A stretch of 5,794 nucleotides of DNA, from NCBI GenBank assembly GCA_021815835.1, contig JAKAZN010000151.1:1-5794 (forward strand). The letters run 5' to 3'. Position 1 is the first letter of the stretch; each line of letters starts with the position of its first letter. The translations under genes and the position numbers were made by a program. Origin of the DNA: Pseudomonadota bacterium (GTDB lineage Bacteria; Pseudomonadota; Alphaproteobacteria; Acetobacterales; Acetobacteraceae). Below the pieces are notes generated by a model. That model worked only from the letters and a program-made list of their open reading frames with translations. It did not search any database and was not told where the DNA came from. Below, piece after piece: positions 1 through 5,756 of this stretch.

Positions 1-30
1 ATCCAGATCAAGCCGCCGCGCCGCTCACCA

Positions 31-1458
31 TCAGGGTGAGATGTCGTCCAGCAGCCGGTCCTTTGTGGACAGGCCGAACTGGGCGATGATCGCGGCCACC
101 ACGAGGAAGCCGCCGATCAACAGCATTGCCGACAGCACGCTGAGATACGGGATCATCGGCGCGATCACGATCATCCCGACGCCGCCCCCGAGATGGCCGA
201 TACCGTCCACGAGCGCGAATCCGGTGGTACGTGCCCGCGTCGGGTAGCTCTCCACCGACCACGTGTAGGCGATCGGCACCCACACATTGAAGCCGAAGAA
301 CACCACCATCGCGCCCACCACACCCAACCAGAACGCCGCGCCGCCGAGCGCGACCAGCACGCCGCCGGCCAGCGTGATTGCCGCGGCGAGCGGCACCCAG
401 GTCTTGCGCTCCATGCGTTCGCCGTACGAATAGGCAACGACCGCGGCGAGCACGAAGCCGAGCGTGCCCATCGCCGTGATCAGCCCGGCCTCGGGCGGCG
501 GATAACCAAGCGCCGAGAGCAGGGTGGTGAAGCCCACGGCAAAGGCATAGACCGTGATATAGGCGCAGAACCACATGGCCAGCAGCAGCAGGGTGCGGTT
601 CCGATATGTGCGGTTGTGGAAGATGGCCGCATAGGGCAGGGCCTGGTCGGCCGCCGGCGGCGGGGCCACGGGTTCGGCCACCGGTGGCAGCGGCGCGATC
701 GCGTGCGCGCGGGCTTCCATGTCGGCGATCACACTCGCCGCCTCCTCAAGCCGCCCGCGCGAGACCAGCCAGCGCGGCGATTCGGGTAGCTGGAAGCGCA
801 GCATCACGCCGATCAGCGCGAGCGCGCCGCCAATCAAGTACATCAACCGCCAACCGTAGCCGAAGCTCTCGCCGGCGAGCGCGAAGGGCAGGCCGAGCGG
901 CAATGGCGTCGGCGGCGTGGTCAGGAACAGACCCAACCAGATGCCCAGCACGGCACCGAGTGCCGAGAAGATGAAGATCATGGAGGTGTAACGCGCGCGG
1001 CCGTCGCGCGGCGCCATTTCGCCGATATAGGTGTTGACGATCGCGAGATCGGCACCGATGCCGATGCCGGTGATGGTGCGCGCCACCACGAACCAGGTGT
1101 AGCTGTCCACGACGGCGGTGAGCAGCGAGCCGATCCCTGTGATCACCATGGTGATGAGCAGCAGGTCGCGCCGCCCGGCACGATCCGCCAACGGACTGAA
1201 GAACAGGGTGCCGATGACGTAACCCGCCAGACTGAGCAGCACCGGCAGCCCGATATATTGTGCCGAGCTAGGCGGTGTGCAGCCAGGGACGAGTTGCATG
1301 CAGGTCTGGATAAACGACACGTTGACATCGAAAATGTCATAGAAGGTGAACAGGAAGCCGATGCCGATGATGCCAGAGAACAGGCTGGGCAAGGCCCAGA
1401 CTGGGATTCGGTCGATGCGCGCCAGCAGCAGGCCTGGCGTATTGGTCGGCTCGCTCAT
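31..1458 (-). CDS. MFS transporter, probable aromatic-acid:H+ symporter
   Basis: This 475-residue protein is a complete Major Facilitator Superfamily permease of the inner membrane, with about 12 hydrophobic segments in two halves. The loop between TM2 and TM3 carries the MFS signature DRAGRR (92-97). A GIGIGADLAIVNTYIGEMAP stretch (131-150) matches the sugar-porter/organic-acid symporter signature, and PESPRWL (225-231) follows TM6. The degenerate second-half counterpart is GERMERK (346-352). TM1 contains two acidic residues, D41 and D44, as in aromatic-acid:H+ symporters, where a TM1 Asp is important. The central cytoplasmic loop (about 253-275) is unusually rich in Ala and Pro. The start is supported by GGGAG seven bases upstream. 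The gene begins 42 bp after the aryl-CoA ligase stop on the same strand, so co-transcription is likely. From that context I infer uptake of benzoate or a substituted benzoate; PESPRWL is equally typical of sugar-porter and NiaP-like proteins, so the substrate is not proven. Confidence 0.9.
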   Translation of the reverse strand: MSEPTNTPGLLLARIDRIPVWALPSLFSGIIGIGFLFTFYDIFDVNVSFIQTCMQLVPGCTPPSSAQYIGLPVLLSLAGYVIGTLFFSPLADRAGRRDLLLITMVITGIGSLLTAVVDSYTWFVVARTITGIGIGADLAIVNTYIGEMAPRDGRARYTSMIFIFSALGAVLGIWLGLFLTTPPTPLPLGLPFALAGESFGYGWRLMYLIGGALALIGVMLRFQLPESPRWLVSRGRLEEAASVIADMEARAHAIAPLPPVAEPVAPPPAADQALPYAAIFHNRTYRNRTLLLLAMWFCAYITVYAFAVGFTTLLSALGYPPPEAGLITAMGTLGFVLAAVVAYSYGERMERKTWVPLAAAITLAGGVLVALGGAAFWLGVVGAMVVFFGFNVWVPIAYTWSVESYPTRARTTGFALVDGIGHLGGGVGMIVIAPMIPYLSVLSAMLLIGGFLVVAAIIAQFGLSTKDRLLDDISP

Positions 1459-1500
1459 GTGACGTCTCCCGTTTTGTTGCGGCGTTGCGTGGCAGGCGGC

Positions 1501-3123
1501 TCAGCGCATGGCCCCCACCCGGCCGAGATCGGAACCGACAATCGCCGGCGGGTGCTGGCGTAGGACGAAGCGCTGGATCTTGCCCGTGGCGGTCTTGGGC
1601 AGGTCGGGCACCAGATGGACCCAGCGGGGGTATTTGTACGGCGCGAGGCGGGCCTTGCAGTGGCGCACGAGGTCGGCGGCGATCCCGTCCGGGCCGGCCG
1701 CGCCGGGGTGGCTCGGCACGATCCAGGCTTCGGGCTTCACCAGGCCGTCCGCGTCCTCGCGCCCGACCACCGCTGCTTCCAGCACTTCGGGATGCTCGAT
1801 CAGGGCTGCCTCGATCTCCACCGGGGAGCACCAGATGCCGCCCACTTTCAGCATGTCGTCGCTGCGTCCGCTGTAGGTGTAGGTGCCGTCCGCGTTGGCG
1901 CGATAGGTATCGCCCGTGTCGAACCAGCCGCCGACGGCGGTCGGGCGCGGGTTCTGCCAGTATTGCAGCGCGATCGAGTCGCCGCGGACCAGCAACCGGC
2001 CGGCGGCGCCGCAGGGCAGGTCGGCCCCCTCGTCATCGACGATCTTCACGGCGTAGCCCGGCACCGCGCGACCGGTGGTGCCCGGCGTCACGTCGCCCGG
2101 CCGGTTGGAGATATACATGTGGGTAACTTCGGTCGAACCGATGCCGTCGATGATTTCGGTGCCGGTGAGCCGGCGCCAGCGCTCGAACAGATGCGCCGGC
2201 AGCGCCTCGCCGGCGGAGACGCAGAAGCGCAACGAGGACAGATCGGGGCGCAGCGTGTCGAACTCGGCGATCTGGCGGGCGAACAGGGTCGGCACGCCGA
2301 AGAAGACCGTCGGGCGGAAGCGCGCAATCGCGGCAAAGGTGCTCTCCGGCGTCGGCCGGTCGGGCATCAGCACCGTGGTGCCGCCGACCCAGAGCGGAAA
2401 GGCCATCGCATTGCCGAGCCCGTAGGAAAAGAACAGTTTCGCCGCCGAGAAGAACACGTCCCCGGCATGGACACCGAGCGTTTCCACCGCGTAATGCTGG
2501 CACGCCACCGCAAGGTCGCGCTGGGCATGCACCGCGCCCTTCGGCCGGCCGGTGGAACCGGACGAATAGAGCCAGTAGCACGGGCTTTCCGGGGCGGCCG
2601 ATGCGGGATCGAGCCTATCAGACGCTGCCGCCATCAGCGTCGGCAGCGCACCGACCTCGCCGACCGTCCGCAGCACGATTACCGGTCGATGGCTGGCGCG
2701 CGCCAGCGCGGGCTCGATCTCGGCGGCGAGCTCAGGGGAATAGACCAACGCCGCGCAGGCGGAATGCTCGATCATGTAGGCGTAGTCGGCGGCGCGGAGC
2801 AGCGTGTTGATCGGCACCGGCACGATTCCGGCCTTGATCGCGCCCCAGAACAGATAGAAGAACGCCGGCCCGTCGAGCACCGGCATGAGCATCCGCCCGC
2901 CGCGCGGGACGCCAAGGCCGAGCAGGGCGTTGCCGCAGCGGGCCACGCGCTCGGCCAGTTGGGTATAGCTTACCTCCTCGGTGACGGTGCGGATGGCGAT
3001 CGCGGCACCACGGCCCTCGGTGAGGTGGCGGTCGATGAAGGCGACGGCGGCGTTGAAGCACGGCGCGAAACGGAGCGTGGCTCCGGACGGTCCCGGCTCG
3101 ATCGCGACGGTATGATCCTGCAT
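1501..3123 (-). CDS. Benzoate-CoA ligase family protein (BadA/HbaA-like aryl-CoA synthetase)
   Basis: This 540-residue ANL-superfamily enzyme should activate an aromatic acid with ATP and CoA to the aryl-CoA thioester via an acyl-adenylate, in the cytoplasm. Visible motifs in order: the P-loop SSGSTGRPKG (187-196); the benzoate-CoA-ligase-like pocket segment AKLFFSYGLGNAM (228-240); GVPTLFA (276-282); GIGSTEVTH (327-335); FDTGD (401-405) with the ribose-binding Asp; the hinge region GRSDDMLKVGG (419-429); and PKTATGKIQR (509-518) with catalytic Lys515. Length and order fit the benzoate/4-hydroxybenzoate/2-aminobenzoate-CoA ligase family, and no key residue is missing. I chose the ATG at 3123 because AGGAGG lies five bases upstream. 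An in-frame ATG at 3183 would add 20 residues unlike the family N-terminus. The MFS transporter follows 42 bp downstream, and a GNAT/Rrf2 pair is divergent. In R. palustris BadA the equivalent lysine is reversibly acetylated. The exact substrate (benzoate, hydroxy- or aminobenzoate) cannot be read from sequence alone. Confidence 0.93.
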   Translation of the reverse strand: MQDHTVAIEPGPSGATLRFAPCFNAAVAFIDRHLTEGRGAAIAIRTVTEEVSYTQLAERVARCGNALLGLGVPRGGRMLMPVLDGPAFFYLFWGAIKAGIVPVPINTLLRAADYAYMIEHSACAALVYSPELAAEIEPALARASHRPVIVLRTVGEVGALPTLMAAASDRLDPASAAPESPCYWLYSSGSTGRPKGAVHAQRDLAVACQHYAVETLGVHAGDVFFSAAKLFFSYGLGNAMAFPLWVGGTTVLMPDRPTPESTFAAIARFRPTVFFGVPTLFARQIAEFDTLRPDLSSLRFCVSAGEALPAHLFERWRRLTGTEIIDGIGSTEVTHMYISNRPGDVTPGTTGRAVPGYAVKIVDDEGADLPCGAAGRLLVRGDSIALQYWQNPRPTAVGGWFDTGDTYRANADGTYTYSGRSDDMLKVGGIWCSPVEIEAALIEHPEVLEAAVVGREDADGLVKPEAWIVPSHPGAAGPDGIAADLVRHCKARLAPYKYPRWVHLVPDLPKTATGKIQRFVLRQHPPAIVGSDLGRVGAMR

Positions 3124-3128
3124 CTGGT

Positions 3129-3134
3129 CCTCCT
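3129..3134 (-). promoter_or_regulatory. Shine-Dalgarno site of the aryl-CoA ligase
   Basis: The minus strand reads AGGAGG, then ACCAG, then ATG. This is a perfect anti-16S match at five-base spacing. It decides the ligase start at 3123 over the in-frame ATG at 3183, which has no comparable site. Confidence 0.85.
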
Positions 3135-3239
3135 GTTCCGCCGGCATGGCGCCGGGGACGCGGTGATCTGGGCGGCAGAGCAAATCGGTGCTTCAATGCC
3201 GGATAAGCGTGCCGGACGTGGCGGATGCCCGGCGTGGCA

Positions 3240-3245
3240 AAGGAG
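3240..3245 (+). promoter_or_regulatory. Shine-Dalgarno site of the GNAT gene
   Basis: AAGGAG sits six bases before the ATG at 3252. It favours this start over the in-frame ATG at 3225, which lacks a ribosome binding site and would place this motif inside the coding sequence. Confidence 0.8.
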
Positions 3246-3251
3246 AGGTAC

Positions 3252-3722
3252 ATGGCGAAGCCGCAGCGATCGGACCCGGCCGAGGCCATCGACATCCGCC
3301 CTGCCACGGTGGCGGATCTGGCCGGCGTGATCGCGCTCGACGAGGAAGTCACGGGCCTGGTCAAGCCGGAATACTGGCACGACATGTTCGCCCGTTACGG
3401 GGCGCGCGGCACCGGGTCCGGATGCTTCCTGGTTGCCGGGAATCCCGCGCGGATCGACGGCTTCATCGTGGGCGAGGTGCGCGCCTGGGAATTCGGCTCG
3501 CCGCCCTCGGGTTGGGTGTTCGCCGTGCAGGTGCGCGCCCGGCTCCGCGTGCTGGGCCTCGGTTCGCGGTTGTTCGAGGCGGTGTGCGCGCGATTCCGCG
3601 CCGCCGGCATCGATCGCGTGCGCACCATGGTCGCGCGCGACAACACGGTGATCCATTCCTTCTTCCGCAGTCAGGGCATGACGGCCGGCCCGTTCATCGA
3701 ACTGGAGATGCGTCTTGAGTGA
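3252..3722 (+). CDS. badL: GNAT-family N-acetyltransferase, BadL-like
   Basis: This 156-residue single-domain protein has the Gcn5-related acetyltransferase layout. The first strand, IDIRPATVADLAGVIALDEE (13-32), begins the fold. The central sheet runs through FIVGEVRAWEF (71-81) and GWVFAVQVRARL (87-98). The acetyl-CoA pyrophosphate-binding motif A, RxxGxG, is RVLGLG (99-104), followed by helix SRLFEAVCARFRAAGI. A motif-B-like segment VRTMVARDNTVIHSFFRSQGM (123-143) has the usual xNxxxxxFFxxxGF character. No signal peptide or membrane segment is visible, so it should be cytoplasmic. It is divergent from the ligase and 33 bp upstream of the Rrf2 gene, so the two are probably co-transcribed. 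In R. palustris, BadL acetylates aminobenzoates, and the acetamidobenzoate product relieves BadM repression. The name is given on family plus context (ligase, Rrf2 partner), not on remembered residue identity. The alternative is a protein-lysine acetyltransferase acting on the ligase. Confidence 0.82.
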   Translation: MAKPQRSDPAEAIDIRPATVADLAGVIALDEEVTGLVKPEYWHDMFARYGARGTGSGCFLVAGNPARIDGFIVGEVRAWEFGSPPSGWVFAVQVRARLRVLGLGSRLFEAVCARFRAAGIDRVRTMVARDNTVIHSFFRSQGMTAGPFIELEMRLE

Positions 3723-3755
3723 CCGCCCGATCCACTTCCCGCTGCCGGTACTCGC

Positions 3756-4214
3756 ATGAAGTTCCAGAAAGCCACCGAGTTCGCGCTGTACGCGGTGCTG
3801 GAGCTCGCCGCCGATCCGGCGCGCCAGCTCACCGCGGTGGAGATCGCGGATAAATACGGCATCTCCGCCCATCATCTGGCCAAGGTGCTGCGCGATCTCG
3901 GCCGCGCCGGGCTGGTGGACGCGGTGCGCGGCGTCGGCGGGGGCTATCGTTTCGCGGGCAACGCCAAGCGGCTGACCCTGATGGACGTGATCCGCCTGTT
4001 TGAGGACGTTGGCACCGACTCCTCCGACACCGCGCCGCGGACCACCGGGGAGGATATCGCCGAGGGGCTGCGGTTCGTCGTGGCCGAACTCGACGCCCAG
4101 ACGAGTGCGACCCTGCGCTCGATCAGCCTGTCCACGATGCTGAAACTGGTGGCCCGGCATCCCTGGGCGACCGAGGCGCGGCCGGCACGACGCGCCGCGC
4201 GGCGGGCGCGCTAA
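3756..4214 (+). CDS. badM: Rrf2-family transcriptional regulator, BadM-like, without Fe-S cysteines
   Basis: This 152-residue protein is a typical-length Rrf2 regulator. The N-terminus MKFQKATEFALYAVLELA (1-18) is the family hallmark. A winged helix-turn-helix follows, with AVEIADKYGISAHHLAKVLR (27-46) as the HTH, AGLVDAVRGVGGGYRFAG (51-68) as the wing, and LTLMDVIRLFED (73-84) leading into the dimerisation helix (about 100-130). The segment that holds three cluster-binding cysteines in IscR and NsrR is here DSSDTAPRTTGED (88-100), and the whole protein contains no cysteine, so it should not sense through an Fe-S cluster. A small-molecule ligand fits better, as known for BadM of R. palustris, which represses benzoyl-CoA reductase genes and responds to acetamidobenzoate. 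The C-terminus (141-152) is strongly basic (ARPARRAARRAR). There is no good Shine-Dalgarno before the ATG, but the family N-terminus fixes the start. It lies 33 bp behind the GNAT gene. Likely targets are the divergent ligase operon and itself. Confidence 0.85.
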   Translation: MKFQKATEFALYAVLELAADPARQLTAVEIADKYGISAHHLAKVLRDLGRAGLVDAVRGVGGGYRFAGNAKRLTLMDVIRLFEDVGTDSSDTAPRTTGEDIAEGLRFVVAELDAQTSATLRSISLSTMLKLVARHPWATEARPARRAARRAR

Positions 4215-4233
4215 GGCGACGCTGTCGGAGCAC
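4215..4233. other. Convergent junction without a clear terminator
   Basis: Only 19 bp separate the Rrf2 stop from the anchor-subunit stop on the opposite strand. There is no hairpin followed by a T-run on either strand. GCGCGC occurs at 4206-4211 and 4243-4248 and could pair across the junction, and a 12-bp palindrome CGCCGCGCGGCG lies at 4193-4204, but both are inside coding sequence and expected in such GC-rich DNA. The 3' ends of the two transcripts therefore probably overlap. Confidence 0.4.
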
Positions 4234-5106
4234 TCACACCGGGCGCGCATGGCCGCCCCCTTTGCCCCGTGTCGGCACCGCTGGAAGAATCACGGCACGG
4301 GTAAAGCCCGCGCGTGTGATCAGCAGCGCCTTCATTCCCCATCCGGACAACGCCGCCATCGCCCCGCCGATCCAGGCCAACGGGACGGCCACACCCGACG
4401 GCACGCCATGCGCCATCACGACGATGCCGAGCGCGACGGCGATCGCCGCCAGCCCGGCCAGTTGCGCCGCGCGCACAAGTCGGGCTGGCGCTGTCGCAAA
4501 CACCGCGAGGCTCCGCGCGGCTTGGGGCGTGGCGGCGAGCCCGGCACGATAGGACAGCCACGCCGCCTCCCGCAGCAGCGCGGCGAACAGGGCGATCACC
4601 AGCCAGCGCGTGGCGGATGCGCCGGCGATCAGGAAGATCCCGCTGCCCTCGGCAAGCCCGGTGGCGAGGATCAGCGTCACGATCTGTTCCTGGCGCCAGG
4701 CCGGGATGCCGCGCGCCGCGCGCAGGATGCGCGCCTGGCAGAACAGGAAACCCGCCGCGAGCAGCGCCACGAACAGCGCGGCCGGAACATTGGCGGTGAA
4801 GATCGCGATCGCCCCAACCGGAATCAGAACGATGGCGACCATCCCCTCCCGCGTCATCCACGACGTACGGGCATGGAAGAACACGTTGAACGCGCGCCAG
4901 GGTTTGCCGATCTCCAGCCACACCAGCGACAGCCCGGCGGCAACACCGCCGAGGCCGAGCGCGAGGGCCAGGCGGAATGGCGCACCGCTGACCGCCGCGG
5001 CCGCGGCCATCGCGATCAGCCCCGCGCCGGTGCCACCACCGATGAAATTGCCCGCCGCGCGCAGGTCCCAGGAACGCTGGCGCCGCGACGTTGCGGTCTG
5101 GCTCAT
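4234..5106 (-). CDS. DmsC/NrfD-type membrane anchor subunit of a molybdopterin oxidoreductase (possible PadD-like)
   Basis: This 290-residue integral membrane protein has about eight hydrophobic segments, at approximately 22-41, 45-64, 89-106, 108-125, 143-162, 167-183, 213-233 and 238-260. It resembles DmsC, the anchor that passes electrons between the quinone pool and the Fe-S subunit. The conserved loop [20 protein letters not shown] (64-83), followed by MTREG (84-88), matches the family's GxPxRA.....SWxxRE pattern. The C-terminal tail [20 protein letters not shown] (261-280) continues into a Gly/Lys-rich end. The ATG at 5106 overlaps the stop of the Fe-S subunit as ATGA, and AAGGGG lies five bases upstream inside that gene, indicating translational coupling. 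It is the last gene of its operon and converges on the Rrf2 gene with 19 bp between stops. By family it is a DMSO-reductase-type anchor. The aromatic neighbourhood makes the homologous subunit of phenylacetyl-CoA:acceptor oxidoreductase a reasonable alternative. No haem-ligand claim is made. Confidence 0.85.
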   Translation of the reverse strand: MSQTATSRRQRSWDLRAAGNFIGGGTGAGLIAMAAAAAVSGAPFRLALALGLGGVAAGLSLVWLEIGKPWRAFNVFFHARTSWMTREGMVAIVLIPVGAIAIFTANVPAALFVALLAAGFLFCQARILRAARGIPAWRQEQIVTLILATGLAEGSGIFLIAGASATRWLVIALFAALLREAAWLSYRAGLAATPQAARSLAVFATAPARLVRAAQLAGLAAIAVALGIVVMAHGVPSGVAVPLAWIGGAMAALSGWGMKALLITRAGFTRAVILPAVPTRGKGGGHARPV

Positions 5107-5756
5107 AGCCGCCCCTTGTCCCAGATGTAGTAGAAGCCGGGCTCGGTGCCTTCGTCTTCGTGCATGCGGAACCACTGGTTTTCCGCGAGCAAAGTGGCGA
5201 TCGGCCCGTCCTTGTCCTCGATGTCGCCGAAACTGAGCGCGCCGGAGATGCAGGAATTGACACAGAGCGGCGTCGCCTCGGGGTCCTGTCCGGGGACCAG
5301 TCCGCGCGCGGTGCCGGCATCGATTCGGCCAGCGCAGAAGGTGCATTTGGTGGCGACGCCGATGGTCCGGCGGTCGGCGCGCGCCGCCTCCGGCGCGGTG
5401 GGGGTGTCGCCGAAGGCGTACTCCGCGCGATCGACCATGCTGCGCGCGTCGTACGGGCAGGCCATGGCGCAATAGCTGCAGCCGATGCAGAGCGCGTCGT
5501 CGATCGTGACGATCCCGTCCGCACGCTGGCCGGTGGCGGTGGAGGGACAGACCTCCATGCAAGGTGGGTTCGCGCAGTGTTGGCAGCCCACGGGGACGAA
5601 CACCCGGTTCACGTTCGGGTAGGTCCCGGTCTCCAGATCGAGCACGCGGCGCCACTGCACGCCGGGCGGGGTGGCGTTGCCTTCCTTGCAGGCGGCGGTG
5701 CAGGTCTGGCAGCCGACGCAGCGGCGGAGATCCGCCACCATCACATAGCGGGTCAT
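5103..5756 (-). CDS. DmsB/PadC-like 4x[4Fe-4S] electron-transfer subunit
   Basis: This 217-residue ferredoxin-like subunit carries electrons between a molybdopterin catalytic subunit and the membrane anchor. Sixteen cysteines fall into four groups, enough for four [4Fe-4S] clusters: C13/C16/C19/C23; C58/C61/C66/C70 (CxxCxxxxCxxxC); C90/C93/C96/C100; and C138/C141 with C165/C169. Length and spacing match DmsB, PsrB and PadC-type proteins. The C-terminal part (about 190-214), with WFRMHEDEGTEPGFYYIWD (195-213), resembles what I remember of phenylacetyl-CoA:acceptor oxidoreductase Fe-S subunits, but that is recollection rather than an alignment. There is no signal peptide, so the protein either stays cytoplasmic or is exported with a Tat-bearing partner. 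The start overlaps the preceding gene's stop as ATGA, and an AGGTG-like ribosome site lies four bases upstream. It is followed directly by the membrane anchor with a second ATGA overlap. Function as an Fe-S relay is near certain; the substrate of the complex is not visible here. Confidence 0.93.
   Translation of the reverse strand: MTRYVMVADLRRCVGCQTCTAACKEGNATPPGVQWRRVLDLETGTYPNVNRVFVPVGCQHCANPPCMEVCPSTATGQRADGIVTIDDALCIGCSYCAMACPYDARSMVDRAEYAFGDTPTAPEAARADRRTIGVATKCTFCAGRIDAGTARGLVPGQDPEATPLCVNSCISGALSFGDIEDKDGPIATLLAENQWFRMHEDEGTEPGFYYIWDKGRL

Larger units (their letters stand above)
3124..3251. promoter_or_regulatory. Divergent intergenic control region between the ligase and GNAT genes
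   Basis: These 128 bp separate two start codons facing away from each other and must hold the promoters of both transcripts, plus any operator for the nearby Rrf2 regulator. I see a direct repeat TGCCGGA at 3197-3203 and 3210-3216 (13-bp period) enclosing ATAAGCG, an inverted repeat CCGGC/GCCGG at 3141-3145 and 3151-3155 with a five-base loop in the ligase leader, and another CCGGC-type pair at 3211-3215/3229-3233. GATAAG at 3202-3207 is a weak -10-like hexamer for the plus strand, but no convincing -35 sits 17 bp upstream. No sigma-70 promoter can be called with confidence. That the region is regulatory follows from gene orientation; the specific sites are suggestions. Confidence 0.5.

Noticed and set aside
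1..30. Possible start of another gene or a terminator at the left edge
   Set aside because: Only 30 bases remain after the transporter stop. There is no hairpin with a T-run and no start with a ribosome site that can be judged.
3124..3183. Longer N-terminus for the ligase from the ATG at 3183
   Set aside because: There is no ribosome binding site there, and the extra 20 residues are not family-like. AGGAGG lies right before the ATG at 3123.
3225..3251. Longer N-terminus for the GNAT protein from the ATG at 3225
   Set aside because: It would place the AAGGAG ribosome site inside the coding sequence, and no site precedes 3225.
1615..3330. A 571-codon open frame on the plus strand opposite the ligase
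   Set aside because: Its translation is low-complexity, rich in Arg, Gly, Ala and His, with no family motif, and it lies antisense to a gene with every ANL motif intact. High third-position GC removes stops from this antisense frame.
4193..4204. Perfect 12-bp palindrome CGCCGCGCGGCG as a terminator or protein-binding site
   Set aside because: It encodes part of the Arg/Ala tail of the Rrf2 protein, has no T-run after it, and such palindromes are expected by chance in DNA of this GC content.
2970..4250. A 426-codon minus-strand frame spanning the divergent region, GNAT and Rrf2 genes
   Set aside because: It crosses an intergenic region and two well-supported genes on the opposite strand, and its composition is that of an antisense shadow.
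4249..5130. A 293-codon plus-strand frame opposite the membrane anchor
   Set aside because: It is a hydrophilic Arg/Gln/His-rich translation with no motif, antisense to a protein with clear membrane segments and the DmsC loop.
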